From Streptomyces atratus (GTDB lineage: Bacteria > Actinomycetota > Actinomycetes > Streptomycetales > Streptomycetaceae), in the NCBI RefSeq assembly GCF_014648655.1, contig NZ_BMRN01000010.1, positions 186,001 to 250,000 on the forward strand: a stretch of DNA of 64,000 nucleotides, written 5' to 3'. Shown piece after piece: positions 52,057-61,200 of this stretch. The notes beneath the pieces are model-generated. The model was not told the DNA's origin. It did not search any database and saw only the letters and a program-made list of their open reading frames with translations. The number at the start of each line of letters is the position of its first letter. Positions within the stretch are counted from its first letter, which is position 1. The position numbers and the translations under genes are program-made.

Positions 52057-53157
52057 ATGAACTCCCCCCTGCTCACGCCCTACCGCAGCACCGCGCTCCA
52101 CCTGCCCAACCGGACAGCCATGGCGCCGATGACCCGCGCCCGCGCCGACGACACCACCGGCGTCCCGACACCGATCATGACGGAGTACTACACCCAGCGT
52201 GCCGCCGCCGGCCTCATCGTCAGCGAAGGCATCTGGCCGCACCCCCTCGGCAAGGGAGGCCCCGGCGTCCCCGGCCTGACCGAGTCGGCTCATGTCGAAG
52301 GCTGGCGTCGGCTGACTCGGGCCGTGCACGCCGCCGGCGGCCGCATCTTCGCCCAGTTGTGGCACGTGGGCCGCGTCAGCCACCCCGACCTCCTCGGCGG
52401 CGAGCAGCCGGTCGCTCCGTCAGCCGTGGCGATCTCGCACGGCCAGATCTTCACCGCCGCCGGCCCGAAGGATTACGTCGCCCCCCATGAACTGTCCGCA
52501 GCCGAGACCGCCGAGACCGTCCGGTCCCACGCGACGGCCGCACGCAACGCGATCGACGCCGGTTTCGACGGGGTCGAGATCAACGGCGCCTACGGCTACC
52601 TCATCGCCCAGTTCCTGTCCGACAACGCAAACCTGCGCACCGACGGCTACTCCGACCGGGTCCGCTTCGCGATCGAGGTGGTCGAAGCCGTCGCAGCCAC
52701 GATCGGAGCGGACCGCACCGGGCTGCGCATCTCCCCCGGCAACCCGCTCCTCGACATCGTCGAGTCCGATCCGGCCCCGCGCTACCACCGGCTGCTGGAC
52801 GCGCTGGACGGAATGGGACTGGCGTACCTGCACGTGGTGCAGTCCGGAAAGTACGCCGCCCTGGAGGACCTGCGCCCCCGCTGGAACGGAACCGTCGTGG
52901 CCACCTGCGACGGCCCCGAGCCCGGAGGCCGGGGACAGGCCGAAAGGACGCTGCGTGCCGGTCTTGCCGACGTCTACGCCTTCGGGCGGCTGTTCCTGGC
53001 CAATCCGGACCTGCCACAACGCATCGCCTCGGACGCCCCGCTCAATCCGATGCGCACGACCGGCATGTACGGAGGCGGCGCGGAAGGGTATGTGGACTAC
53101 CCCCGCCTCAGCGACGGGGCGGGACGCGGCCGAACCGGGGTCTCGCCCGCGCGGTGA
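52057..53157 (+). CDS. Alkene reductase, old yellow enzyme family
   Basis: A 366-residue FMN-dependent TIM barrel from ATG 52057. Key blocks are NRTAMAPMTRARADDTTGVP, AGLIVSEGIWPHPLGKGGPG, FAQLWHVGRVSHPD and GVEINGAYGYLIAQFLSDNA, where the usual H-G-A-N-G-Y-L motif reads N-G-A-Y-G-Y-L. RTDGYSDRVRFAIEVVEAV and DVYAFGRLFLANPDLPQRI follow. It reduces activated C=C bonds with NAD(P)H, often detoxifying electrophiles. Divergent from its likely activator MerR. Confidence 0.92.
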   Translation: MNSPLLTPYRSTALHLPNRTAMAPMTRARADDTTGVPTPIMTEYYTQRAAAGLIVSEGIWPHPLGKGGPGVPGLTESAHVEGWRRLTRAVHAAGGRIFAQLWHVGRVSHPDLLGGEQPVAPSAVAISHGQIFTAAGPKDYVAPHELSAAETAETVRSHATAARNAIDAGFDGVEINGAYGYLIAQFLSDNANLRTDGYSDRVRFAIEVVEAVAATIGADRTGLRISPGNPLLDIVESDPAPRYHRLLDALDGMGLAYLHVVQSGKYAALEDLRPRWNGTVVATCDGPEPGGRGQAERTLRAGLADVYAFGRLFLANPDLPQRIASDAPLNPMRTTGMYGGGAEGYVDYPRLSDGAGRGRTGVSPAR

Positions 53158-53197
53158 TCGGTACCCCCGGTGCGCCGGCAGGAACGGGACACGGGGG

Positions 53198-54052
53198 TCA
53201 CGGGCGAGGTGTCGGCCAGTCCTGGGTGTCCGCCCACGCCGCGTACGAGGTCCAGGGGACGGTGGGGAACTGCGTACGCAATGCCTCCAGGTCCACCTGG
53301 TAACCGGTGTCCGCCAGAAAGCTGTACATGGCGAACATGTCGGGGCTGGTGGTGCACAGGTCCGCCAGCGGCGTCTGCCGGAACGCGACCTTTCCGCCCG
53401 CGGCCCGTCCGATCTCCTCCGCCATCCGGACCGGCGTGGGATCGTCGCCCGCCACCTCGATCCGCTGCCCGATCCAGCGGTCCGGATCGGCCACGACCGC
53501 GGCCACGACCCGGCCCAGGTCCTGCCGTGCCACCTGCTGGAGCGGGGTGTCGCCGGGAAGCGGCATGGTGAGGAGACCGGCGGCGACCTCGTCCAGCGCG
53601 CCCAGCGCGTTGTCGTAGAAGTAGGTCGGTGCCACCACCGTCGCCGGAAGTCCGGAGCCTGCGAGCAGTTCCTCGGTCCTGGCCTTGGTCTCGAAGTGCG
53701 GGATGCCGGTGGCGCGGTCCGCACTGGCGACGGAGGCCAGCACCAGATGCGGCAGTGCGGCGTCCTCGGCGGCCCGCACGATTGCCGCTCCCTGGGCCAC
53801 CTCCGCTTCCAGACCGTCCTGGAACGGCGTGGTCACGGCGAACGCGGCCGTCGTGCCCCGGAACGCCTCGGCGAGCGAGCCCGCGTCGAACAGGTTGCCG
53901 GGGACGACCTCCGCTCCGGCCGCCGCCAACGCCCTGGCACGCCCGCTGCCGGGATCACGCACCACGGCGCGCACGGCACGCCCCGCCTCCAACAGAGCGG
54001 CGGCCACCGCGCCGCCCTGGCCACCGGTCGCTCCGAGTACCGCGATGGACAT
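53198..54052 (-). CDS. NmrA-like NAD(P)-binding reductase
   Basis: A 284-residue protein from ATG 54052. The Rossmann motif is IAVLGATGGQGGAVAAALLE, then VRAVVRDPGSGRARALAAAG and AAFAVTTPFQDGLEAEVAQG. SVASADRATGIPHFETKART matches NmrA-like atypical SDRs, with YFYDNALG later. It probably binds NADPH as a redox sensor or reduces a small substrate. It is convergent with the old-yellow-enzyme gene. Confidence 0.88.
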   Translation of the reverse strand: MSIAVLGATGGQGGAVAAALLEAGRAVRAVVRDPGSGRARALAAAGAEVVPGNLFDAGSLAEAFRGTTAAFAVTTPFQDGLEAEVAQGAAIVRAAEDAALPHLVLASVASADRATGIPHFETKARTEELLAGSGLPATVVAPTYFYDNALGALDEVAAGLLTMPLPGDTPLQQVARQDLGRVVAAVVADPDRWIGQRIEVAGDDPTPVRMAEEIGRAAGGKVAFRQTPLADLCTTSPDMFAMYSFLADTGYQVDLEALRTQFPTVPWTSYAAWADTQDWPTPRP

Positions 54053-54166
54053 GAGGTCTCCCTGGTCGACGGATATGGGTCCATGCTGAGCAGCGGCGGC
54101 CGGACCCGCCACCGGGAGGGTCCCGGGTGGTGGGCGTCGGCCCTGCCGCGTATCCGTCTCAATGAT

Positions 54167-54299
54167 GACCGGCAAACAACTCGGCCCGGACCGTCTTGCC
54201 CACGACCCGGTCGGTGATTCCCCAGGACGTGGCCAGCGCCTCGACCAGGTGCAGGCCGTACCCGGACTCCGCGTCGGCCCGGAGGCGGCGCTGCTCCGA
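54167..54299 (-). pseudogene. RsbW-like ATPase, C-terminal remnant
   Basis: The minus-strand frame reads ADAESGYGLHLVEALATSWG then ITDRVVGKTVRAELFAG. This is the C-terminal end (G2 box and last strands) of Streptomyces RsbW-type anti-sigma ATP-binding proteins. The N-terminal part is lost at the border with a DUF5753 fragment. Confidence 0.6.
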
Positions 54300-54303
54300 G
54301 GAA

Positions 54304-54498
54304 CAGTTGCGGAAGCTCCTGCACATTGGTCGCCTCCGGACGGCACAAATTCAGCTGATGCCGCTTGATCGCACCGAACAGCCAAGCCTGGACGGCCCGG
54401 TCACACCGGTCACGCCCAAGGGCAAGCAGCACGTGGCCCACCTGGAGATCCACACGCATCCAAGGCTGATCAACGATCTCGAGGCGCGCCAGGGCTGA
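54304..54498 (+). pseudogene. DUF5753 domain C-terminal remnant
   Basis: The frame reads QLRKLLHIGRLRTAQIQLMP, LDRTEQPSLDGPVTPVTPK, HLEIHTHPRLINDLEARQG, matching the C-terminal DUF5753 part of XRE regulators. The HTH is absent. The adjacent RsbW-like fragment on the other strand indicates a deleted XRE/DUF397/anti-sigma cluster. Confidence 0.55.
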
Positions 54499-54828
54499 GC
54501 GCGGCCCGATCCGCCTGGCACACCTGGTCCCGCACCGGATCGCGACAGCCGCGACCCGGTGCGCCGCGACCCGGTCGACCGCGACGCGGCGGCCCCCGAC
54601 GTAAAGGCTTTAAAGGCTTTGGGAAGAAGGAACTTCCCAACCAAACCCCTCCCCCGGCCTCAGCCAGAGGCCCGTCACCCACACGGGTGAGGTTTGCCAA
54701 CTGAGCTGGATTTCACAGCGGTTGGCTGGCATATGCTCGCCGCGACAACCGCAAACATACGTCGGCCCCCGGCCGGGACTCGCAATCCCGATCGAGGGCC
54801 TGACCACCGAGGAAGTAAGGGCTTCCCG
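54499..54828. other. Intergenic stretch with small hairpin
   Basis: About 330 bases upstream of the HTH protein. It contains a hairpin at 54619-54640 and the tttaaagg repeat just before it. No gene recognised. Confidence 0.4.
54619..54640. terminator. Small 8-bp hairpin
   Basis: ttgggaag / cttcccaa with a 6-nt loop, preceded by two aaaggctt direct repeats (54603-54620). It may be a terminator or attenuator-like structure. Confidence 0.4.
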
Positions 54829-55782
54829 ATGGATACCCAGCAGATTAGCGCGCCCTCGCGCGCCCCGTCTCCCGTTCGCGGGGACGCCACGCCGTCATCC
54901 GGTGTCGTACACATCAACTCCCGCCACACCAGCCACTTCACGGTCGTCGGCAACCACCTCGCCCAGCACCGCGAGCTCTCCCTCCTCGCAATCGGCCTCG
55001 CCACGCACATCCAGTCGCTCCCCGCCGGGACGAAGGTCGGGATCAAACCCCTCACCGAACGCTTCCCGGACAGCGAGGCCCGCATCGCCGCCGCACTGCG
55101 CGAACTGGAAGTCCACGGCTACCTGCGCCGCACCCGCGAACGCCTCCCCGACGGCCGCGTCGTCACCCGCACCTGCTCGTACAACCAACCTGGCTCCATC
55201 GACGCCCGCCCCGTCCCGGCCCCCAAGCGACGCCCCAAGCGCAGCCACCCAGCCCCAATCGCTGCCCCTGCCCCCGCCCTGGCCCCGGTCGCCACTCCCG
55301 CACCACCGACCCCCGAGGCACCCGCACCGGCCCCCACAGCCGTAGCCCCCACACCTGCACCGCGCCCCACATCCCCCGCCGCACCCAAGCCCCCGCCACT
55401 CCCCCGACCCACCGAACCCCTCCCCCAACTCCTCGACGCCGCCACCGCGCTCCTCACCGACCTCCACCGCCGCGCACCCCACATCACCCTCACCGAACGC
55501 GACATCCACCACCTCGCCCCCGCCGTCGCCACCTGGTTCGAACGCGGCACCACGCCCGCCGCCGTCCGCCAGGCCCTCACCAGCGACCTCCCCCAGCCCC
55601 TCAGATTCCCGGCCAAATTCTTGAGGCACCGCCTCATCGCCCTCCTCCCACCCCCGACCACTCCCGCCCACCAGCCCGCCCCGCTCCAGAACTGCGACCG
55701 CTGCGACCGCGCTTTCCGCTCCCCCACCCCAGGAAATTGCCACGACTGCGCAGCCGACGAGCCGCACCTCCTGTCGGCCTGA
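54829..55782 (+). CDS. HTH-domain protein with Pro/Ala-rich linker
   Basis: A 317-residue protein from ATG 54829. Residues about 25-125 contain a winged helix: FTVVGNHLAQHRELSLLAIG, TKVGIKPLTERFPDSEARIA, AALRELEVHGYLRRTRERLP. A long Pro/Ala linker follows, then a C-terminal helical segment (about 205-280) and a Cys-rich end (NCDRCDRAF, NCHDC) that may bind zinc. Streptomyces has many such proteins of unknown target. It stands alone. Confidence 0.8.
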   Translation: MDTQQISAPSRAPSPVRGDATPSSGVVHINSRHTSHFTVVGNHLAQHRELSLLAIGLATHIQSLPAGTKVGIKPLTERFPDSEARIAAALRELEVHGYLRRTRERLPDGRVVTRTCSYNQPGSIDARPVPAPKRRPKRSHPAPIAAPAPALAPVATPAPPTPEAPAPAPTAVAPTPAPRPTSPAAPKPPPLPRPTEPLPQLLDAATALLTDLHRRAPHITLTERDIHHLAPAVATWFERGTTPAAVRQALTSDLPQPLRFPAKFLRHRLIALLPPPTTPAHQPAPLQNCDRCDRAFRSPTPGNCHDCAADEPHLLSA

Positions 55783-55848
55783 ACAAGTGGGGTCTCTACC
55801 CTGTGGTGATCACTGCTGGGCCACGGGACAGGTGGGTGAAGGAACGTC

Positions 55849-56616
55849 ATGACGAGTGCTCCGGCATTGGCAGAGCTGCGTGAGGTCTGTCAGCCGAACG
55901 CGAAGCTTCAGAGCCGTAACGGGGAGCACTGGGCGGGCCGCCTGTACATGCGGCGGATCTCCCTGCGGACCACCCGGCAGCTGGTGCGTACGCGCGTGAC
56001 GCCCGATCAGCTCACCTGGACGATGGTGGTGTGCGGGGTGGCCTCCGGCTTCGCGCTCCTCATACCCGGCCTGACAGGGGCCCTGCTCGCGGCGGTGCTC
56101 TTCCAGCTGTTCCTGCTCTTCGACTGTGTGGACGGCGAAGTGGCGCGCTGGAAGGGTCAGAACAGCGCGACGGGCATCTACGTCGACCGGCTCGGGGCCT
56201 ACCTGGCGGACGCGGCGCTGATGATCGGGGCCGGGTTCCGGGCAGCGCGCGGCTCCTCGGACCTCTGGGTGTCGGTGGGACTCGCGGCGGCACTCGGAGT
56301 CGTACTGCTGAAGGCGTCCACGGACCTCGTGGATGTCGCACGTGCCCGCCGTGGCCTGCCGGTCGCGGACGACGAGGCGACCCGGCCCCGGTCGGCGGGG
56401 CTCGCCTCGGCGCGACGGCTGGCCTCGGCCTTCAAGATCCACCGGATCACCAACGGCATCGAGGCGTCCCTCGTCCTGCTGGCGGTTGCCGTGGTCGACC
56501 TGTTCATGGGCAGCATCGAGGCGACCCGGGTGACGGTGCTGGCCATCGCGGTCATCACCTGGGTCATGGTCGTGGCTCACCTGGCCTCGATCCTGTCCTC
56601 CTCGCGCCTTCGCTGA
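55849..56616 (+). CDS. CDP-alcohol phosphatidyltransferase family protein
   Basis: A 255-residue protein with several membrane helices. The signature DCVDGEVARWKGQNSAT then GIYVDRLGAYLAD keeps the first three Asp of D-x2-DG-x2-AR-x8-G-x3-D-x3-D. The fourth Asp position, the usual catalytic base, holds Ala (DRLGA). Family members transfer a phospho-alcohol from a CDP-alcohol, often to make lipid head groups; this subfamily's substrate is unknown. ATG 55849 has an AAGGAA site. A HAD hydrolase gene follows by 26 nt. Confidence 0.85.
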   Translation: MTSAPALAELREVCQPNAKLQSRNGEHWAGRLYMRRISLRTTRQLVRTRVTPDQLTWTMVVCGVASGFALLIPGLTGALLAAVLFQLFLLFDCVDGEVARWKGQNSATGIYVDRLGAYLADAALMIGAGFRAARGSSDLWVSVGLAAALGVVLLKASTDLVDVARARRGLPVADDEATRPRSAGLASARRLASAFKIHRITNGIEASLVLLAVAVVDLFMGSIEATRVTVLAIAVITWVMVVAHLASILSSSRLR

Positions 56617-56642
56617 GGTGCGGGTTTCTCTATCCTGGCGGA

Positions 56643-57290
56643 ATGACCACTCCCACTGAACTCGTGATATTCGACTGCGACGGCGTACTCGTCGACAGCG
56701 AACGAATCGCCGTGCGCGTCCAGGTCGAGGTGGGTATCGAGCTGGGGTGGCCACTGACGGCGGACGAAGTCGTCGAAAAGTTCGTGGGCCGGTCCAACGT
56801 GTCCATCGGCGAGCTGATCGACGCCCGCCTACCGGGCCGGTCCGCAGTCTGGCAGGAGCGCTTCGAGCAGCTCCACCGCGATGCCGTCGACGCCGAACTC
56901 GTCGCGGTCGACGGCATCCACGAGGCGCTGGCCGCCATCACGCTCCCCACCTGTGTGGCATCCAGCGGCAGCCACGAGAAGATGCGCCACACCCTCGGCC
57001 ACACCGGACTCCACTCCCACTTCGAGGGCCGCATCTTCAGCGCCGGCGAGGTCGCGCACGGCAAGCCCGCCCCCGACCTCTTCCTCCACGCGGCCCGGCG
57101 GATGGGCGTGGATCCCTCGGCCTGCGTCGTCGTCGAGGACAGCAAGTACGGGGTGCAGGCCGCACGTTCGGCCGGGATGCGGTCGCTCGGCTACGCGGGC
57201 GGGCTGACCCCTGCGCACTGGCTGGAGGGCCCCGACACCGTGGTCTTCGACGACATGCGCAAACTGCCGACGCTCTTGATGGATATCTGA
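56643..57290 (+). CDS. HAD-family hydrolase, phosphatase type
   Basis: A 215-residue protein. Motif I FDCDGVLVDSE carries the nucleophile Asp, motif II is ASSGSHEKM, GKPAPDLFL carries the Lys, and VVEDSKYGVQAARSAGMRSL is motif IV. The helical cap lies between motif I and II, as in beta-phosphoglucomutase-like HADs. It dephosphorylates a sugar phosphate or similar. It follows the CDP-alcohol enzyme closely and may share its transcript. Confidence 0.92.
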   Translation: MTTPTELVIFDCDGVLVDSERIAVRVQVEVGIELGWPLTADEVVEKFVGRSNVSIGELIDARLPGRSAVWQERFEQLHRDAVDAELVAVDGIHEALAAITLPTCVASSGSHEKMRHTLGHTGLHSHFEGRIFSAGEVAHGKPAPDLFLHAARRMGVDPSACVVVEDSKYGVQAARSAGMRSLGYAGGLTPAHWLEGPDTVVFDDMRKLPTLLMDI

Positions 57291-57386
57291 CTCCTGGTCA
57301 GTTCTGGTTTCTCGCACGTAAGGCACGTCAGGGTGACCGCTACTCTGTCCTCCCCCTGCCACCGGGCGGGGAGAACAGGGGTGGAC

Positions 57387-58172
57387 ATGCGAAGAAGAAT
57401 CATTGTGGCCTCCGTGGTCGCGGCAGTGGCCGCTGGGGTCGCGGTGGCGCCGGCCGCTCACGCGGAGGGGCGGGGTGACATCCGGGTCACCAAGACCGTC
57501 GTGAACGGTGGCAGCAATGTGATCGTCGGGGTCAAGAACGTCAAGCGTTTCCTGATCACCATGACAATCAAGGACAACTCGGGGGTGAAGGGGGTCGCCG
57601 ATGTGTCCGCGTTCAACGCGACCAATGGCCATGGGCCGGTCGACCACCTCGGCACGACGTGCAAGAAGGTCAGCACGACGACGTCCGTGTGCACCGCGAC
57701 GATGCAGATCGACCCGACGTGGATCGACTTCTACGGAAGCGGCAACGAGGGCTGGGACGCCAACTCGGTCGCGGGGACCTGGCAGGTCAACGCCACGGTT
57801 CAGGCGAATGACCGCGACTACTGGATCTCCGACCGCATCGCCCTGTTCAAGGTGAAGCGCGCCGCGACCCTGACCACGGACGCCACGCCCGAGCCGGTCA
57901 GGAAGGGGGGCACGCTGACCGTCACCGGAAAGCTGTCGCGGGCCAACTGGACGGACCTCAAGTACCACGCGTTCACCAAGCAGGTGGTGAAGCTGCAGTA
58001 CAAGAAGCCCGGCGGCGCGTACAGCACCGTGAAGACGGCGACCACGGACAGCAAGGGCCACCTCCGCGCGACGGTGAAAGCCACCGCTTCGGGCAGCTGG
58101 CGCTGGGCGTTCCTCGGTACGACCACGACCATGAAGGTCGTCTCCACCGGCGACGCCGTCACGGTGAAGTGA
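57387..58172 (+). CDS. Secreted protein of unknown function
   Basis: A 261-residue protein from ATG 57387. A Sec signal (residues 1-26, ending AHA) precedes a mature part with FLITMTIKDNSGVKGVADVS and GNEGWDANSVAGTWQVNATV in an N-terminal beta domain. A second beta domain (about 170-260) has TLTVTGKLSRANWTDLKYHA and KQVVKLQYKKPGGAYSTVKT. The second part resembles secreted Ig-like or bacterial surface repeats. Exported to the outside; no enzymatic motif. Confidence 0.8.
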   Translation: MRRRIIVASVVAAVAAGVAVAPAAHAEGRGDIRVTKTVVNGGSNVIVGVKNVKRFLITMTIKDNSGVKGVADVSAFNATNGHGPVDHLGTTCKKVSTTTSVCTATMQIDPTWIDFYGSGNEGWDANSVAGTWQVNATVQANDRDYWISDRIALFKVKRAATLTTDATPEPVRKGGTLTVTGKLSRANWTDLKYHAFTKQVVKLQYKKPGGAYSTVKTATTDSKGHLRATVKATASGSWRWAFLGTTTTMKVVSTGDAVTVK

Positions 58173-58214
58173 CCACGCGGCGGGCCGGGAAACGGCCCGC
58201 CGACTTCCGTACGC

Positions 58215-58259
58215 AAAAGGGCCGGGCACCCCACTCCCAGTGAGAGGCCCGGCCCTTTT
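58215..58259. terminator. Bidirectional hairpin terminator
   Basis: aaaagggccgggc / gcccggccctttt form a perfect 13-bp stem with A and T tracts. It lies between the convergent secreted-protein genes and can serve both. Confidence 0.9.
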
Positions 58260-58275
58260 GATCACACTGCCGATG

Positions 58276-61200
58276 TCAGCGCGCGACCGCCTTGGTCGCC
58301 TTGCTGGTGGCAAAACCGTTGGCGTGGCCGGTGCGGCGGGCGGTCACCTTCACGGTGATCTTCTTGCCGCGCTGGGCGGACTTGAGCGTCAGCGACGACT
58401 TGGTGGCCCCCTTGATCACCTTGCCGTTCTCGTACCACTGGTAGGCGTACGAGGTCGGGGCGGGCGTCCAGGTGCCATGGGCGGCCTTGAGCGTGCGGCC
58501 CACCTTCGCCGTGCCGGAGATCGTGGGCTGCTTGGTGGCCTTGGGCGCACTGCCCGTGGCGATCTTCACCGGGGCGGTGGTCGCGGAGCCGTCGGCGTGG
58601 CCGGTGCGACGGGCCGTGACGGTGACGGTGACCTTCTTGCCGAGCAGCGATGCCGGGGCGGTGTACGTGGACGCGGTCGCGCCGGTCACCGCCTTGCCGT
58701 CCGCCTTCCACTGGTAGGCGTACGAGGTGGCGGACGGTGTCCAACTGCCCGCCGCGGCGGTCAGCTTGGCACCCACCTTCGCGGTTCCGGTGATCTTCGG
58801 GGCCGTGGTGGCCCTGGGCGCCGTCCCCCGGGAGGGCGTGACCGTCGCCGAGGTGGCCTGGACGTCCGGGGTGCCGGTGCGCTGGGCCGTGACGGTGACG
58901 GTGACCTTCTTGCCGAGCAGCGCGGCGGGGACGGTGTACGTGGACGCGGTCGCGCCGGTCACCGCCTTGCCGTCGGCGTTCCACTGGTAGGTGTACGAGG
59001 CCGGGGCGGGCGTCCAGGTGCCGGTGGTCGCGGTGAGCCGGTCACCGACCTTGGCGGTGCCGGTGATCGCCGGGGGCGTGGTGTTCTTGAGCGGGGCCCC
59101 GGTGACGGTGAAACTGCCGCGCTGGTACCCCCACCCGTTGTGGGTGCTGACGCCGACGTTCCAGGTGCCGACGGCGGCCCCGGTCAGGTCGAGTACGGCC
59201 GTCAACGTCCGCCGGTCCGCCGAGACCGCGGTGGTGGTCGAAGTGATCTGCTTGCCGTTGAGCGACAGCACGACCTCGTCGTCCTTGTGCAGGGACGTGC
59301 CGGTCAGCTGGACCGTCACCTTGGTGCCGGTGATCCCGGTGGCCGGGGTGATCTGCCCGATGGTCACCTGCTCCGTGCCGCAGAGGACGGACGTGCAGAC
59401 CGCCTCGGCCTCGTACGAGGTCTTCGATGCCTTCTCCGGCAGCGAGAGGACGAGGATGCTCGGGGTGGTCTCCTTGGTGTACGGCTCGTTCACGGCGCAG
59501 TCGTAGCCGGTCGGGATGAAGCGCATACAGCCGTTGTCGAGGCTCGGGTCGTACAGCGCGGGTACCGCCGTCTCGGTGGCGCCCGTCGTGTCGCTGATCT
59601 CCATCTTGAAGTAGTCGCGGTACGCGGTGGGCAGTGCGGCACAGACGGCGGTGTGCTGCTCGTCGAGGGTGCCGGTGACCGGGCCGTACCCGAAGGCGAC
59701 GTTGGGGACCTTCTCGCACTCGGCGGCCGGTCCTTCCGCGCCGGCGATGCGCAGGGCGTCGAAGCGGTACGAGTCGGCGGCCTTCAGCCCCGATCGGACG
59801 GTGACCAGGACCTGGTAGTGGGTGGAGCCGGTGACGGCGCACGCCTGGTTCTTGTTGCACAGGGCGGTGCCGTCGGCGTCGTACACCACCACGTTCGCGG
59901 TGCCGAGCGAGTCGCGGACATTGATGTGCAGGGTGTCCTTGACGTCGGCGGTGGTGACCTGGCGGCAGCGCAGCTCGCCGGGGGCGCCCATCGTGCCGCC
60001 GGTGGACGGACCACCGACCTTCGTCGCCGGGTTCGGGGTACAGCCCTTCGCGGTCGCGGTGACATCGCGACGGGTCAGGGTGTAGTCGGCGGCGGTGTCA
60101 CGGCCGGTGACGAGAACGGTGTGGGCCACGCCGGGCGCCAGTTCGCAGGTCGTCCAGGTGGAGAGGGACGAGTAGATCGAGCAGACCTGCTTGCCGTGCG
60201 GGTCCAGGACGGTGAAGGCGGCGGTGGACGTGGTGCCGGGGGCCGCCTGGAGCTGAAGGTTCTCGTAAGCGCTGTGGTCGCCGGCCGGGATGGTCAGGCA
60301 GTGCGAGAAGACACCGTCGCCGGTGGAGAACCGGGCCGCCGGGCTCGTCGCGGTGAAGTCGCCCGCCGGGATGGCCGCGCAGTCGCTCGCCGTGTCGGTG
60401 CGGTGCAGGGCGAGGGCGTACGGACCGGTCGGATTCGACTGGCTGTCGGTGGAGACCAGGGCTCGGAACGGGGCCTTGCCGGTGAGTGCGCACGTACCTG
60501 CCGAGAGGTCGGTCCAGTCGCACCGCTGTACGCCGTCGGCGTCGACGACGGTCACTTCGGGGCGTGGCCCGGACCCGCTGAGGTCCTTCAGCACGGCCAG
60601 GCGGGCGTCCGCGGGGAGTGGCAGGGACAGGCAGTCGATCTCACCGGGCGCAGTGAACGCGGAACGATACAGACCGAGCTCGACGGGCTCGCAGCCGGTG
60701 GTGGCGGAGCCGTCGAGGATGAGGGTCGGGTCGTCGGTGAAGACGGTGTAGTCACCGGCAGCGGGAAGGTCGCAGCCGTTCCAGGTGGTGCAGACGGTCT
60801 TGCCGTCCCGGTCGTACACGGCGAGCACCGAACGGGCGTCGTCGTGGACGCCGTACACGTTGTAGCGTCCGGCGGCCGGGGCGGTGAAGGTCTTGCAGCC
60901 GCTGGCCGGGACCGCGGTCGTGGGCGCGGAGTTGTATCCGTTCAGGGGTACATGGGTGCAGCCGGCCGGGTCGGAGATACGGCGGACGGTGAGGGTGTAC
61001 TCGGCCGGGAAGCCTCGCTCCGCGTAGCTGACCTGGGAGAGGACCCGGTACGGGCCGTCGCCGGGCAGTACGCAGCCATCGCTGTCGTCCTCGTTGAAGT
61101 GCGGGCAGATCCGGGCACCGGTCTCGTCGGTGATCCAGGACAGGCTCTCGCCGTACACGGTCGTCTTAATCTTGTTGGTGATCCGCTCACCGGGCCTGCC

